Shown: positions 1-8,895, counted from the stretch's first letter. The stretch is 37,905 bases of DNA from Actinomycetota bacterium (GCA_016870475.1 VGBO01000019.1:1-37905); one strand, 5' to 3'. Program-made: numbers and translations. Notes: a model not told the origin generated them from the sequence alone.

Positions 1-1
1 G

Positions 2-1072
<1,071 letters not shown>

Positions 1073-1135
1073 GTGCTGTGTGTAACGGCGAGTGGTCGGC
1101 CTCCGGGTCGGCCACCCGCCGTTCGCCGTTTTCGG

Positions 1136-1141
1136 TAGCCT
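1136..1141 (+). promoter_or_regulatory. -10 box TAGCCT of the BspA-like gene
   Basis: TAGCCT lies 8 bases before the GTG at 1150. This spacing matches the leaderless promoters elsewhere in the window, so it fixes the start of the signal-peptide frame. Confidence 0.5.
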
Positions 1142-1149
1142 GCACCCCC

Positions 1150-1955
1150 GTGCGCAAGACGGTCGGTTCGTTCGTTTCGATGCTGCTCCTGGTGCTCGGC
1201 CTCGTGGTCGTCTCGGCGCCGTGGCGGTGTCGATGGTCGTCAGGGTCGTGATCCCCTCGGGTGAGGAGCCGGCGCTCGTCGAACTACCCTTCCGGCAGCT
1301 CGTCGGCACGATCGACTGGGACGACGCCAGCTCCGACACCTACAGAGGCGCGACGAACACGCAGGCACACACGTTCACGAGCGCAGGCTCGTTCGACATC
1401 GAGATCACCGGCACCGCGGAGCGCTACGGGAACGGCTGCGGTGGGGTGCTCGCCGGACGGGAGTACATCACCGCCGTGCTGTCGTGGGGCGACCTCGGGA
1501 CGGACTCGGGCTTCGTCTCGCTCTCCGGGGCGCTCTTCGAGAACGTGAACCTGACCTCGGTCCCGGCGACCTTGCCGATCGCGGTGACCGACCTCCAGTG
1601 CACCTTCCGTGGGGCGACGTCGTTCAACGGGGACATCAGCACCTGGGACACGTCGCACGTGACGGACATGAGCCGGATGTTCCTCCGGGCGACCTCGTTC
1701 GACCGTGACCTCGGCTCGTGGAACATCACCTCGTTGACCGCTGCGGAGCAGATGTTCACCCAGGGCGCGCTATCGCTCGGCAACTACGGGGCCCTGTTGC
1801 GAGGTTGGGCGGCGCAGGCCGTCCTCGCCGGCGTGTGGCTCCACGTTCCCCAGCTCTACGACAGCGCGTCGGCAGGAGCCCGGGCGACACTCGTCGCCGC
1901 AGGGTGGACCATCAACGATCTCGGCCCCGTGGTCGTCCCGACCTACACCGGCTGA
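1150..1955 (+). pseudogene. BspA-like (DUF285) surface protein, frameshifted after the signal peptide
   Basis: The GTG at 1150 opens a frame that encodes a classic export signal: basic VRKTVGSF, then a hydrophobic run rich in Leu and Val ending in VVVSAP. That frame stops at 1249-1251. The body lies in the frame shifted by -1, from about 1215 to the TGA at 1953-1955. It has a PKD-like strand region (TIDWDDASSDT, HTFTSAGSFDIEITG) and then BspA/DUF285 repeats (FRGATSFNGDISTWDTSHVTDMSRMF, given here as family hallmark words FNGDIS, WDTS, VTDM, MF). It ends in the usual GARATLVAAGWTI-type tail. A single missing base between about 1200 and 1235 would explain the split. Proteins of this family are secreted or surface-attached and are common in marine bacteria. 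It may be a real frameshift mutation, phase variation or a sequencing error. The only open start in the body frame lacks a signal peptide. Confidence 0.7.
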
Positions 1956-1968
1956 TCGGCGGTTCGCT

Positions 1969-2334
1969 GTGCCGACGGTGCACGACGGCGAGATCGTCGC
2001 CATGGTGACGGCGGTCGGTACGGTCGGGTACGGCGCAGCGGCGCGTCAGACGGTGCTGTCGTTGCTCGACCACACGGGGTTCCCGGTCGTGGTCGGTTGT
2101 GACGAGGTCACCGAAGCGCTCGTACCCCGTTCGCAGCGGGTGCGCATCGACGAGGTGCGGGCCGGCACCGGCGCCCGTGCCGAGCCGTTCCTCGCCAAGT
2201 TCGCGACCTGGCAGGCGGCGCTCGCGCACCCCGGGGCGAAGGTGTTCCTCCACCTCGACGCCGACGCCGTGCCGGCGACATCGCCCGTCGGATTCTGCGC
2301 CCTGTGCGGGGCACCTGAGCCGGGAAGTTCTCAG
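1969..2334 (+). pseudogene. Glycosyltransferase-like N-terminal fragment cut off at tRNA-Arg
   Basis: The frame from GTG 1969 (or ATG 2002) encodes roughly 110 plausible residues: MVTAVGTVGYGAAARQT, then ARAEPFLAKFATWQAAL and VFLHLDADAVPAT. The last segment resembles the DxD metal site of nucleotide-sugar transferases. After about 2280 the translation loses family character and runs antisense through the tRNA-Arg gene, ending at 2376 in a typical spurious tRNA-antisense tail (RRDSNPQPSDP). It therefore looks like the front part of a gene whose 3' part has been lost at the tRNA. The family assignment rests on the DxD-like motif only and is tentative. The gene starts 13 bases after the BspA-like stop and could have been in one transcription unit with it. 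Confidence 0.4.
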
Positions 2335-2408
2335 CGCGCTCGGAGGGACTCGAACCCCCAACCTTCTGATCCGTAGTCAGATGCTCTATCCAATTGAGCT
2401 ACGAGCGC
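2335..2408 (-). tRNA. tRNA-Arg(ACG)
   Basis: A 74-base cloverleaf on the minus strand. The 7-bp acceptor stem GCGCTCG/CGAGCGC is at 2402-2408 and 2336-2342, with discriminator G at 2335. The anticodon loop is CTACGGA, giving anticodon ACG, and the T-loop is GGTTCGAGTCC. CCA is not encoded. The 3' end faces left, toward the broken genes at 1150-2334. Confidence 0.95.
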
Positions 2409-2422
2409 CGGAAGGCCCCTGC

Positions 2423-2428
2423 ACTCTA
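2423..2428 (-). promoter_or_regulatory. -10 box TAGAGT of tRNA-Arg
   Basis: On the minus strand TAGAGT lies 14 bases before the mature 5' end of tRNA-Arg, a usual distance for a short tRNA leader. Confidence 0.4.
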
Positions 2429-2486
2429 GCGGGGCGCCCGGACCGACCCAAAGGGGATCGCCGTGACGCCGTTCCGGTCGTGGCAC

Positions 2487-2492
2487 TACGGT
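2487..2492 (+). promoter_or_regulatory. -10 box TACGGT of the SDR gene
   Basis: TACGGT is followed by a leader of about 43 bases that contains a GGGGGAGAG ribosome binding site before ATG 2542. Unlike most genes here, this one has a normal leader. Confidence 0.4.
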
Positions 2493-2541
2493 CGCCGTCA
2501 CGGGCTCCCGGGGGCGGGGCCCGACCACGGGGGAGAGTGAC

Positions 2542-3393
2542 ATGGGCCAGCTCGACGGGAAGATCGCGGTCATCACCGGCGGTGCATCCGGCATCGGTGC
2601 GGGCACCGCCCGCCGCTTCGTCGAGGAGGGCGCGCGTGTCGTCCTCGCCGACATCCAGGCCGAAGCCGCAGCCGACGTCGCCGCCACGTTCGGCAACGAC
2701 GTCGCCACCTCGGTCCGGTGCGACGTGTCGAAGGAAGCCGACGTGAAGGCGGCCATCGACCACGCTGTCGCCACGTGGGGGGCCGTCGACTGCCTCTACA
2801 ACAACGCAGGGTTCGTCGGTGCGACCGGACCGTTCGAGGACACCACGTCCGATGAGTACGACATCACCATGAACGTCCTGTTGCGCAGCGTCTTCTACGG
2901 GATCAAGCACGTCTCCCCGATCATGAAGGCGCAGCGCTCCGGTTCGATCCTGTCGACCGCGTCGGTGTGCGGGCTCGTGCCCGACATCGGCACCCACCTC
3001 TACAACGTCGCGAAGGCCGGCGTGATCATGATGACGAAGACCGCCGCGCTCGAGTTCGCCGAGTGGAACGTGCGGGTCAACGCCATCTGCCCGGGGTTCA
3101 TCGCCACCCAGCTCACGACGAACCGGCCAATCTCGGAGGTCTCCGCCGAGGAGAACGGCGAGCGCATGGACAAGGCCCGTGAGCGCATGAGCCGCGCCCA
3201 GCCGATGCACCGTATGGGCGAGACCGACGACATCGCGAACATGGCCGTATTCCTCGCCTCGGATGCGTCGAACTGGATCACCGGGCAGGCGCACGTCGTC
3301 GACGGCGGCGTGACGCTCGGCAAGCCGTGGCGCAAGCAGCCCGCAGCGATCACCGAGCACCGCGGCATCGGCATCTACAAGCCGGCCGACTGA
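2542..3393 (+). CDS. Short-chain dehydrogenase/reductase (SDR), NAD-type
   Basis: A 283-aa classical SDR oxidoreductase with a Rossmann fold. It shows the dinucleotide motif TGGASGIG (residues 12-19), Asp37 at the end of the second beta strand (which favours NAD(H) over NADP(H)), NNAG (87-90), catalytic Ser141, and YNVAK with Tyr154 and Lys158. The family ending WITGQAHVVDGG is followed by an extra C-terminal tail of about 25 residues. The start ATG 2542 has a strong ribosome binding site 6 bases upstream. The substrate cannot be told from sequence; alcohols, sterols or acyl intermediates are all possible. It converges on the FAD oxidoreductase with only 3 bases between the stops. Confidence 0.93.
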   Translation: MGQLDGKIAVITGGASGIGAGTARRFVEEGARVVLADIQAEAAADVAATFGNDVATSVRCDVSKEADVKAAIDHAVATWGAVDCLYNNAGFVGATGPFEDTTSDEYDITMNVLLRSVFYGIKHVSPIMKAQRSGSILSTASVCGLVPDIGTHLYNVAKAGVIMMTKTAALEFAEWNVRVNAICPGFIATQLTTNRPISEVSAEENGERMDKARERMSRAQPMHRMGETDDIANMAVFLASDASNWITGQAHVVDGGVTLGKPWRKQPAAITEHRGIGIYKPAD

Positions 3394-3396
3394 CCC

Positions 3397-4605
3397 TCAG
3401 CCGCGCCGGTCGAGGCGGGCCGTCGCCACCTCGGGGGGGACATCGCGGCCGAGCAGCAGGTCGGCGGCGAGCCACCCCGCCATCGGCCCACGGTTGAAGC
3501 CCGACGAACCGAGGCCGCCGGCAACCATCAGCCCGCGCACGCCCGGCACCGGGCCGATGAGCGGCAGGCCGTCACGGGCGAAGGGCATCACGCCCGCCCA
3601 GGTGCGGGCCGTTGGCGCCGACCCGAGCACGGGTGCGACCGCAGCCGCGTGGGCGCGGTTCACCGCGATGCCGTCGTCGCGCACGACCGGCACGGCACCG
3701 GGGTCGGTCGCTGCGTGGTCGGCGGGGGCGAGGCGGATGCGGTCGCCACCGAAGACGACTTCGCCGTTGCGGCGCTGGCGGCCGTACAGGTGGCGGGTGC
3801 GACGGACCCCGGCGGCGTCGTGGGTGAGGGGGAGGCCGTCGAGCGCTGCGCCGCCCTGCCAGGCGTGCGACGACTCGAGCCCGACGACCGTCGTGCGCAA
3901 CGTGCCGGCCGGCAGCGGGATGGTCGCCCACATCTGGCCGAACACGGGCACCGTCGGCACGTCGAGCGCCTCGTCGAGCAGTCGGGCCACCGGTGCGGCC
4001 CACGCGCCCGCGGCGAGGACGACCGCGCCGGCGTCGATGTGGTCGCCGTCCTGCAGGCCGAGCCGGGCGCCACCCTGCGGCCCTGGTTCGAACGACGTCA
4101 CCCGGGCCGTGGCGATGACGCGCACCCCGCACCGCTGTGCTGCTGCGGCGAGCGCCGCACACGCGGCGACCGGATCGGCGCACGCCGCGCCCGGGGTCCA
4201 CGTCCCTCCGACCACCGCCGGGCCGAGCGCCGGTTCGACCTCGCGCAGCGCATCGCCGTCGAGCAGGTGCACGCCGTCGTGCGCTGCTGCCTCGGCTGCG
4301 GCGAGCGCGAGCTCGTCGTCGGTGCACGCCGCTGCGACCCGCCCGCACCGGTCGAGTTCGATGTCGGCACCGTCGTCGGCGAGTCGCTCGTAGATCGCGA
4401 GGCTCCCCATCTTCAGCACGTCGTCGAGCGCCGGTCGGCGACCCCACCCCGGCGCGTCGATGAGCCCGGCGTTGCGCGAGCTCGCACCACCGCCTACACC
4501 GATCGCGTCGACCACCACGACCGCAACCCCGGCCTCGGCGAGGCGCCACGCCGCAGCGAGGCCGACCACCCCGGCGCCGATCACGACGACGTCCGCCCCA
4601 TGCAC
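3397..4605 (-). CDS. FAD-dependent amine oxidase of the DAO family (sarcosine oxidase / glycine oxidase-like)
   Basis: A 402-aa DAO-superfamily flavoenzyme that oxidises the C-N bond of a secondary amine or amino acid. The FAD Rossmann motif VVVIGAGVVGLAAAW (GxGxxG at 10-15) is followed by Asp33 at the end of strand two and by GGGASSRNAGLI, the usual DAO FAD-contact region. The C-terminal FAD-binding segment reads DGLPLIGP, then GLMVAGGLGSSGFNRGP. Length and motifs fit monomeric sarcosine, glycine or D-amino acid oxidases; which substrate is used is not visible. The GTG start at 4605 follows a TACCGT -10 box with 7 bases between, so the mRNA is probably leaderless. It is divergent from the deaminase-like gene across 50 bp. 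Together with that gene and the creatininase it suggests amine or lactam catabolism. Confidence 0.88.
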   Translation of the reverse strand: MHGADVVVIGAGVVGLAAAWRLAEAGVAVVVVDAIGVGGGASSRNAGLIDAPGWGRRPALDDVLKMGSLAIYERLADDGADIELDRCGRVAAACTDDELALAAAEAAAHDGVHLLDGDALREVEPALGPAVVGGTWTPGAACADPVAACAALAAAAQRCGVRVIATARVTSFEPGPQGGARLGLQDGDHIDAGAVVLAAGAWAAPVARLLDEALDVPTVPVFGQMWATIPLPAGTLRTTVVGLESSHAWQGGAALDGLPLTHDAAGVRRTRHLYGRQRRNGEVVFGGDRIRLAPADHAATDPGAVPVVRDDGIAVNRAHAAAVAPVLGSAPTARTWAGVMPFARDGLPLIGPVPGVRGLMVAGGLGSSGFNRGPMAGWLAADLLLGRDVPPEVATARLDRRG

Positions 4606-4612
4606 CCGGCCG

Positions 4613-4618
4613 ACGGTA
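4613..4618 (-). promoter_or_regulatory. -10 box TACCGT, leaderless start of the FAD oxidoreductase
   Basis: On the minus strand TACCGT is separated by 7 bases from the GTG start at 4605. Confidence 0.5.
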
Positions 4619-4643
4619 GTTCCGGTCCCCCGGCCCGTCGGGT

Positions 4644-4649
4644 CACACT
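4644..4649 (+). promoter_or_regulatory. Weak -10 box CACACT before the amidohydrolase
   Basis: CACACT keeps only the A at position 2 and the T at position 6 of TANNNT. It lies 6 bases before ATG 4656, the same leaderless geometry as its neighbours. Confidence 0.3.
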
Positions 4650-4655
4650 GGTCGC

Positions 4656-5870
4656 ATGCTCGTGCTGCGCAACGCCCAGCTCACCGACGGCAGGGTCGTC
4701 GACGTCACGGCGGCCGGCGGCCTCGTCGTCGCTGTCGCCGCCGCCGGTGGTGCCCCGGTAGCGGGCGCGGAGATCGTCGACCTCGAGGGTCGACTCCTGC
4801 TCGCCGCCCCCGCCGAGCCGCACGCGCATCTCGACAAGGCGCTCACCGCCGACATCGTCCCGAACCCCGCCGGCGACCTGCTCAGCGCGATCGAGGCGTG
4901 GGTGGCGCGCTACCCCGAGCGCACCGTGGAGGAGATCACCGAACGGGCGCGACGGGCGGCGTTGCGGAGCCTCGCCGCAGGGGTCACCGCGCTGCGCACC
5001 CACGTCGACGTCAACGAGGCGATCGGGCTGCGAGGCGTCGACGCGTTGCTAGCGCTCCGCTCCGAGCTCGCCCCGCGCCTCGACCTGCAGGTCGTCGCGC
5101 TCGTCGGTCGACCGCTCGACGGCGACGACGGTCGCGCCAATCGTCGACTCCTCGCCGAGGCACTCGAACGCGGCGTCGACGTGGGCGGCGGGTGCCCGCA
5201 CATCGACGTCGATCCGGCCCGCCACGTCGACCTCGCCCTCGAGGCGGCGGCCGCGGCCGGTCGCCCCGTCGACCTGCACGCGGACGAGAACCTCGACCCG
5301 GCTTCCGGTGACCTGCGGCGCCTCGCCGAACGGATCCTCGAGACCGGGTTCCCCCACGGCGCCGTGGCGAGCCACTGCGTGTCCCTCGGTATGTGCGACG
5401 AGGCGGAACAGGCGGAGGTCGCTGCGCTCGTCGCTGCGGCCGGCATCGCCGTCGTCACCCTCCCGCAGACGAACCTGTTCCTCCAGGCGCGGGGCGTGCG
5501 CACCGCCCCGGCCCGTGGACTCACCGCCGTCGCTGCACTGCTCGACGCCGGTGTGACGGTCGCCGCAGGTGCCGACAACCTGCAGGACCCGTTCAACACG
5601 GTCGGCCGTGCCGACCCCTTCGAGACCGCCGCGCTCCTCGTGATGGCTGCGCACCTCGACGTGGGGGCCGCCTACGACGCCGTGTCGAACGCGGCGCGTC
5701 GGGCGATGGGGCTGCCGGTTGCCGGGCCCGAGGTCGGCGCGGTCGCCGACCTGCTCGCCGTGGGCGCCCCGACGCTGCGGGCTGCGGTCGCCGATGCACC
5801 GGCCGACCGGATCGTGGTGCGGGCCGGGCGGGTCGTCGCGCGCACGACGTCGTCGACGACCTTCGTCTGA
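4656..5870 (+). CDS. Amidohydrolase of the cytosine/creatinine deaminase (CodA) family
   Basis: A 404-aa metal-dependent amidohydrolase that hydrolyses a ring or exocyclic C-N bond. All metal and catalytic residues of E. coli CodA are present with nearly constant spacing: His56 and His58 (PHAHLDK), His208 and Glu211 (LHADENLD), His240 (SHCVSLG) and Asp307 (GADNLQDPFN). The CodA counterparts are 61, 63, 214, 217, 246 and 313. The substrate-recognition loop after strand three reads ALVGRPLDG, and an Asn follows Asp307 where CodA has a second Asp. Cytosine itself is therefore not assured; creatinine, isoguanine, isopropylammelide or another cyclic amidine are alternatives. The start ATG 4656 is preceded by a weak CACACT box 6 bases away. 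The gene converges on the creatininase-family gene with 6 bases between stops. Confidence 0.9.
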   Translation: MLVLRNAQLTDGRVVDVTAAGGLVVAVAAAGGAPVAGAEIVDLEGRLLLAAPAEPHAHLDKALTADIVPNPAGDLLSAIEAWVARYPERTVEEITERARRAALRSLAAGVTALRTHVDVNEAIGLRGVDALLALRSELAPRLDLQVVALVGRPLDGDDGRANRRLLAEALERGVDVGGGCPHIDVDPARHVDLALEAAAAAGRPVDLHADENLDPASGDLRRLAERILETGFPHGAVASHCVSLGMCDEAEQAEVAALVAAAGIAVVTLPQTNLFLQARGVRTAPARGLTAVAALLDAGVTVAAGADNLQDPFNTVGRADPFETAALLVMAAHLDVGAAYDAVSNAARRAMGLPVAGPEVGAVADLLAVGAPTLRAAVADAPADRIVVRAGRVVARTTSSTTFV

Positions 5871-5876
5871 GGTCGC

Positions 5877-6656
5877 TCAGGACCGACCGAAGTCGAACGT
5901 GGCGATCTCGGCGAGCTGTTCGCCGAGCCGCACGATCGCCGCGTCGAACAGCTCGCCACCGAGCTCCGCCGACGCACCGGTCGGGTCGCCGATGTGGCCG
6001 TCGGGCCCGAAGTCGTCGGCGAGCCAGCCGAAGGGCACCGACCCGCCGAACCGCACGTGACGGTTCGCGGCGAGCCGTTCCGGCACGTTCCGACGGGCGA
6101 GACCGAGGTCGACGAGGTCGGGGCGGAGGTGCAGGACGAGGGAGGTCTCGTGCAGCCCGCCGTGCACGCCCATGCCGGCCTCGCCGGCGTCACTCACCCC
6201 GCCGGCATCCGGTGGGACGGCCGGGTGCAGGAGGAACGTGCGCAACCCGTGGGCGAGGCGGACCTCCCGCAACGCCACCTGCAGCAACGCCGTGTTGCCC
6301 CCGTGCCCGTTGAGGAACACGAGCGTTCCCGCGCCCGTCGTCGCCACGGCACGCGCCACGGCGTCGACCGTGGCGAGCAGGGTCTGCGGGTCGACCCAGA
6401 CCGACCCGGCGAACCGGGCGTGCTCGTTCGACTTCGTGTAGGCGAGCGGCTCGGCGAGCCACAGGTCGAACGTGTCACCGAACCGGCGAACGGTCTCGGT
6501 GGCGACGGCCTCGGCGATGAGCAGGTCGGTGACGAAGGGCAGGTGCGGCCCGTGCTGCTCGACCGCGCCGAGGGGGAGCACGACGATCGACCGCTCGGAG
6601 AGCAGCTCGGCGACCTGGGGATGGCGCAGTTCGGCGAGGCGTCGGGTGGCGGGCAC
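5877..6656 (-). CDS. Creatininase-family amidohydrolase
   Basis: A 259-aa member of the creatininase / creatinine amidohydrolase fold. Metal-site residues are visible: Glu33 and His35 in LPLGAVEQHGPHLP, Asp44 in VTDLL, His118 in LNGHGGN, and Glu170 in VHGGLHETS. Known members open creatinine to creatine, cleave formamides in flavin and F420 pathways, or act in mycofactocin maturation (MftE). The SNEHARFAG segment and the lack of mycofactocin genes nearby argue against MftE. The substrate is open; the adjacent deaminase-like and sarcosine oxidase-like genes make a lactam such as creatinine plausible (inference). GTG 6656 follows TAGCGT by 6 bases (leaderless). Confidence 0.9.
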   Translation of the reverse strand: MPATRRLAELRHPQVAELLSERSIVVLPLGAVEQHGPHLPFVTDLLIAEAVATETVRRFGDTFDLWLAEPLAYTKSNEHARFAGSVWVDPQTLLATVDAVARAVATTGAGTLVFLNGHGGNTALLQVALREVRLAHGLRTFLLHPAVPPDAGGVSDAGEAGMGVHGGLHETSLVLHLRPDLVDLGLARRNVPERLAANRHVRFGGSVPFGWLADDFGPDGHIGDPTGASAELGGELFDAAIVRLGEQLAEIATFDFGRS

Positions 6657-6662
6657 GGCGTC

Positions 6663-6668
6663 ACGCTA
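6663..6668 (-). promoter_or_regulatory. -10 box TAGCGT, leaderless start of the creatininase-family gene
   Basis: On the minus strand TAGCGT is separated by 6 bases from the GTG start at 6656. Confidence 0.5.
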
Positions 6669-6720
6669 GCGAGGCGCCGACCCCCCTTCGCGTGTCCCAC
6701 CTCCCTTGCAGAATGTGCCC

Positions 6721-7548
6721 ATGACCTCCCCCACCCCCGACCTCGATTTCGACCTCGACGACGTCATCCACGAGAGCCAGGTCGACGCCAACCGATGTGG
6801 CGTCGTGTGGTTGCTCGCCCGTGGCCTGCAGGCCGAACTCGCCGATCTCCGCGTCGACGACGCGGGGGCGCTGCGCCCTTGCCCCGACATCGCGCCGACC
6901 ATGGAGCTCCTCGCCGGCCTCACCGACGCGGCGGTCGCTGCGGCCGACACCGTGCGCGAGCTCGCCGGTGGTCCGATGACACCCGAGGACGAGCAGGAGA
7001 TCCGCACCGCGGGCATCGAGGCGATGACCTTCACGTCCTCGGCCGAGGCGGTGTTGCGGCGTCTGTTCCTCGCGATCGTCGGTGTCGCCGCCGGGTTCCC
7101 GGACTCGTCACGTGTCAGTCGGGTCGACCGTGCGGCAGTCGACCAGTGGGCGATCTCCGGTGCGTACCTCCGGTCCTTCCAGGAGGACGGGATCCACCTC
7201 ATGTCGGCCACCCTCGACGAGCTCGAGGCCGAGCTCGCCGGCATCGTCGCCAGGCTCATCCTCGACGGCGGGTCGCAGTTGCTCATCGACCTCGACACCG
7301 ACGACGACGACGCCGACACGATCGTCGTCCTGACCGCGGAGGACGGGTCGGTCGTTTACGCGACCTCCGAGGAGGGGTCCGAACCCGTGGCACATCCCGA
7401 CCCGGTCCACCCCGCCCACGTGGCCGCCCACCTCGTCGAGGCGATATGCGAGCTCGGTGGTGCGGGGATCGAGTCGCTCGAGCGTGTCGGCGTGTTCCTG
7501 ATCGACGCCGTCGACGACGATCTCGAGGAGTTCGACGACGAGGCGTGA
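6721..7548 (+). CDS. Acidic protein of unknown function
   Basis: A 275-aa protein not recognised as a known family. It is strongly acidic, with Asp/Glu clusters at the N-terminus (DLDFDLDDVIHES), in the middle (LIDLDTDDDDADT) and at the very end (AVDDDLEEFDDEA). The N-terminal half looks helical and contains one moderately hydrophobic stretch (LRRLFLAIVGVAAGF, around residues 116-130), too short and isolated to claim a membrane span. There is no signal peptide. ATG 6721 is chosen over TTG 6706 because CAGAAT sits 6 bases before the ATG, the leaderless spacing seen across the window; there is no ribosome binding site for either. It is divergent from the creatininase gene. Codon use looks native. 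It probably acts in the cytoplasm; the function is unknown. Confidence 0.8.
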   Translation: MTSPTPDLDFDLDDVIHESQVDANRCGVVWLLARGLQAELADLRVDDAGALRPCPDIAPTMELLAGLTDAAVAAADTVRELAGGPMTPEDEQEIRTAGIEAMTFTSSAEAVLRRLFLAIVGVAAGFPDSSRVSRVDRAAVDQWAISGAYLRSFQEDGIHLMSATLDELEAELAGIVARLILDGGSQLLIDLDTDDDDADTIVVLTAEDGSVVYATSEEGSEPVAHPDPVHPAHVAAHLVEAICELGGAGIESLERVGVFLIDAVDDDLEEFDDEA

Positions 7549-7601
7549 CGTCGTCGTCCGACGCAGCGGGCCCGGTGGGCTCGGCGTCGGCCGACGTACA
7601 G

Positions 7602-7689
7602 CGGAGAGGGTGGGATTTGAACCCACGGTCGGGTTGACCCCGACAACGCCTTAGCAGGGCGCCCCGTTCGGCCGCTCCGGCACCTCTCC
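7602..7689 (-). tRNA. tRNA-Ser(GCT)
   Basis: An 88-base class II tRNA on the minus strand. The acceptor stem GGAGAGG/CCTCTCC is at 7683-7689 and 7603-7609, with discriminator G at 7602. The anticodon loop is CTGCTAA, giving GCT, and there is a long GC-rich variable arm. CCA is not encoded. Confidence 0.95.
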
Positions 7690-7701
7690 ACGGGTGGCGT
7701 C

Positions 7702-7707
7702 ATCGTA
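7702..7707 (-). promoter_or_regulatory. -10 box TACGAT of tRNA-Ser(GCT)
   Basis: On the minus strand TACGAT lies 12 bases before the mature 5' end of the tRNA. Confidence 0.4.
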
Positions 7708-7842
7708 GCGGTCCGGTGCCGACCGCTCCCATCGGCCCCTGAGATCTCGGTCGTGAGGTCCCGGGCGCTCGGTGACCGCGTCGGTACGCTCGCAGGGCCC
7801 CCGGCCGACACGGTGTCGAGCCGTTCGGTTCCAGGAGGTCGT

Positions 7843-8895
7843 GTGCGTCGGTTCCGGTGGATTGCGCTCGTGGTGCTCGGACTGCTCGCTGCGGCGTGCG
7901 GCTCGGCGGGCGACGACGTCGGCGCACCGACCACGAGCCCCGCACCGACGACCACTATCGCCACCACGACCACCGCCGATCCCCGACCGATCTCCTTCCT
8001 CACCGGGCAACGCGTCGAGAACGACGTCGCGCAGCGCCCCTATCTGGTCGTCAAGATCGAGAACTCGCCGCAGGCACGCCCCCAGACGGCGCTGGACCTC
8101 GCCGACGTCGTCATCGAGGAGGAGGTCGAAGGCGGGGTGACCCGGTTCTTCGTCATCTTCCAGTCGACGATCCCCGACGACGCCGGACCGGTGCGTTCGG
8201 GCCGCTACGTCGACGTCGACCTCGTCACCGGGTTCGGCGAGGTCGGCATGGTCTTCTCCGGCGCCCGCGACGACGTGCTCTACGCGATCCAACGGACACC
8301 CGCGATCACGATCACCGAAGACGGCGCCGGGTTCTACCGGCAGTCGGGCCGGTACGCGCCCCACAACCTCTTCGTCGACGCGAAGGCGGCGCTCGCCGAG
8401 GTCGTCGGCCTCGGCGCCGAACCGGGCCGTGACCTCGGCTGGGCGTTCTCGACGACCGCTCCCGCTGGCGCGCTCTCCTGCCCGCCCGCCGCGACGACCT
8501 GTACCGACCCGGGCGCGTCGATGGTCGTGCAGATGACCGACGAGTGGAAGACCGGGTGGACCTACGACCCGGCCGCCGGGCTCTACCGGCGCGACCAGGA
8601 CGGCAAGGACTTCGAGGTGACCGGCGGCGGCAGGATCGGCGCAGCGAACGTCGTCGTCCTCGCCACGGGCCGCTACTACAGCGGCGGGTACCCCGAGAGC
8701 GAGGCCATCACCGGTCCCGAGGGCGCTCCGGCGGTGATCCTGCGCGACGGCAAGCGCTACGACGCCATCTGGGTGAAGACCACCCAGGAGGCACCGATCG
8801 CCCTCCGCACCACCGACGGTCAGCCGTTCCCGCTCAAGCCCGGCCCGACGTGGATCAACCTGCCGGCGGCCCGCAACATGCCCAAGGTCGGCTGA
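7843..8895 (+). CDS. DUF3048 (YerB-like) lipoprotein
   Basis: A 350-aa exported protein. The start GTG 7843 is chosen because AGGAGG at 7833-7838 lies 4 bases before it and because it begins a lipoprotein signal: VRRFRW, a hydrophobic core, then LLAAACGS with Cys at about residue 18 (a slightly variant lipobox). A Thr/Pro-rich linker follows, typical of surface lipoproteins. The mature domain matches the DUF3048 / YerB pattern: YLVVKIENSPQARPQ, DVVIEEEVEGGVTRF, FQSTIPDDAGPVRSGR, and a C-terminal part with GRYYSGGYPESE and PLKPGPTWINLP. The function of the family is unknown; a cell-envelope role is inferred from export. It converges on the exonuclease gene with 30 bases between. Confidence 0.9.
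   Translation: MRRFRWIALVVLGLLAAACGSAGDDVGAPTTSPAPTTTIATTTTADPRPISFLTGQRVENDVAQRPYLVVKIENSPQARPQTALDLADVVIEEEVEGGVTRFFVIFQSTIPDDAGPVRSGRYVDVDLVTGFGEVGMVFSGARDDVLYAIQRTPAITITEDGAGFYRQSGRYAPHNLFVDAKAALAEVVGLGAEPGRDLGWAFSTTAPAGALSCPPAATTCTDPGASMVVQMTDEWKTGWTYDPAAGLYRRDQDGKDFEVTGGGRIGAANVVVLATGRYYSGGYPESEAITGPEGAPAVILRDGKRYDAIWVKTTQEAPIALRTTDGQPFPLKPGPTWINLPAARNMPKVG

Noticed and set aside
2335-2376. C-terminal tail RRDSNPQPSDP of the glycosyltransferase-like frame as real protein
   Set aside because: It is the antisense of tRNA-Arg, a well-known source of spurious protein tails. Similar tails occur opposite both tRNA-Ser genes.
4656-5870. Firm naming as cytosine deaminase codA
   Set aside because: The metal site matches, but the substrate loop and the residue after Asp307 differ from CodA, so only the family is given.
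5877-6656. Mycofactocin maturation protein MftE
   Set aside because: The fold is the same, but no mftA, mftB, mftC or mftD gene is nearby and the segment around SNEHARFAG differs from what I know of MftE. Kept as a general creatininase-family protein.
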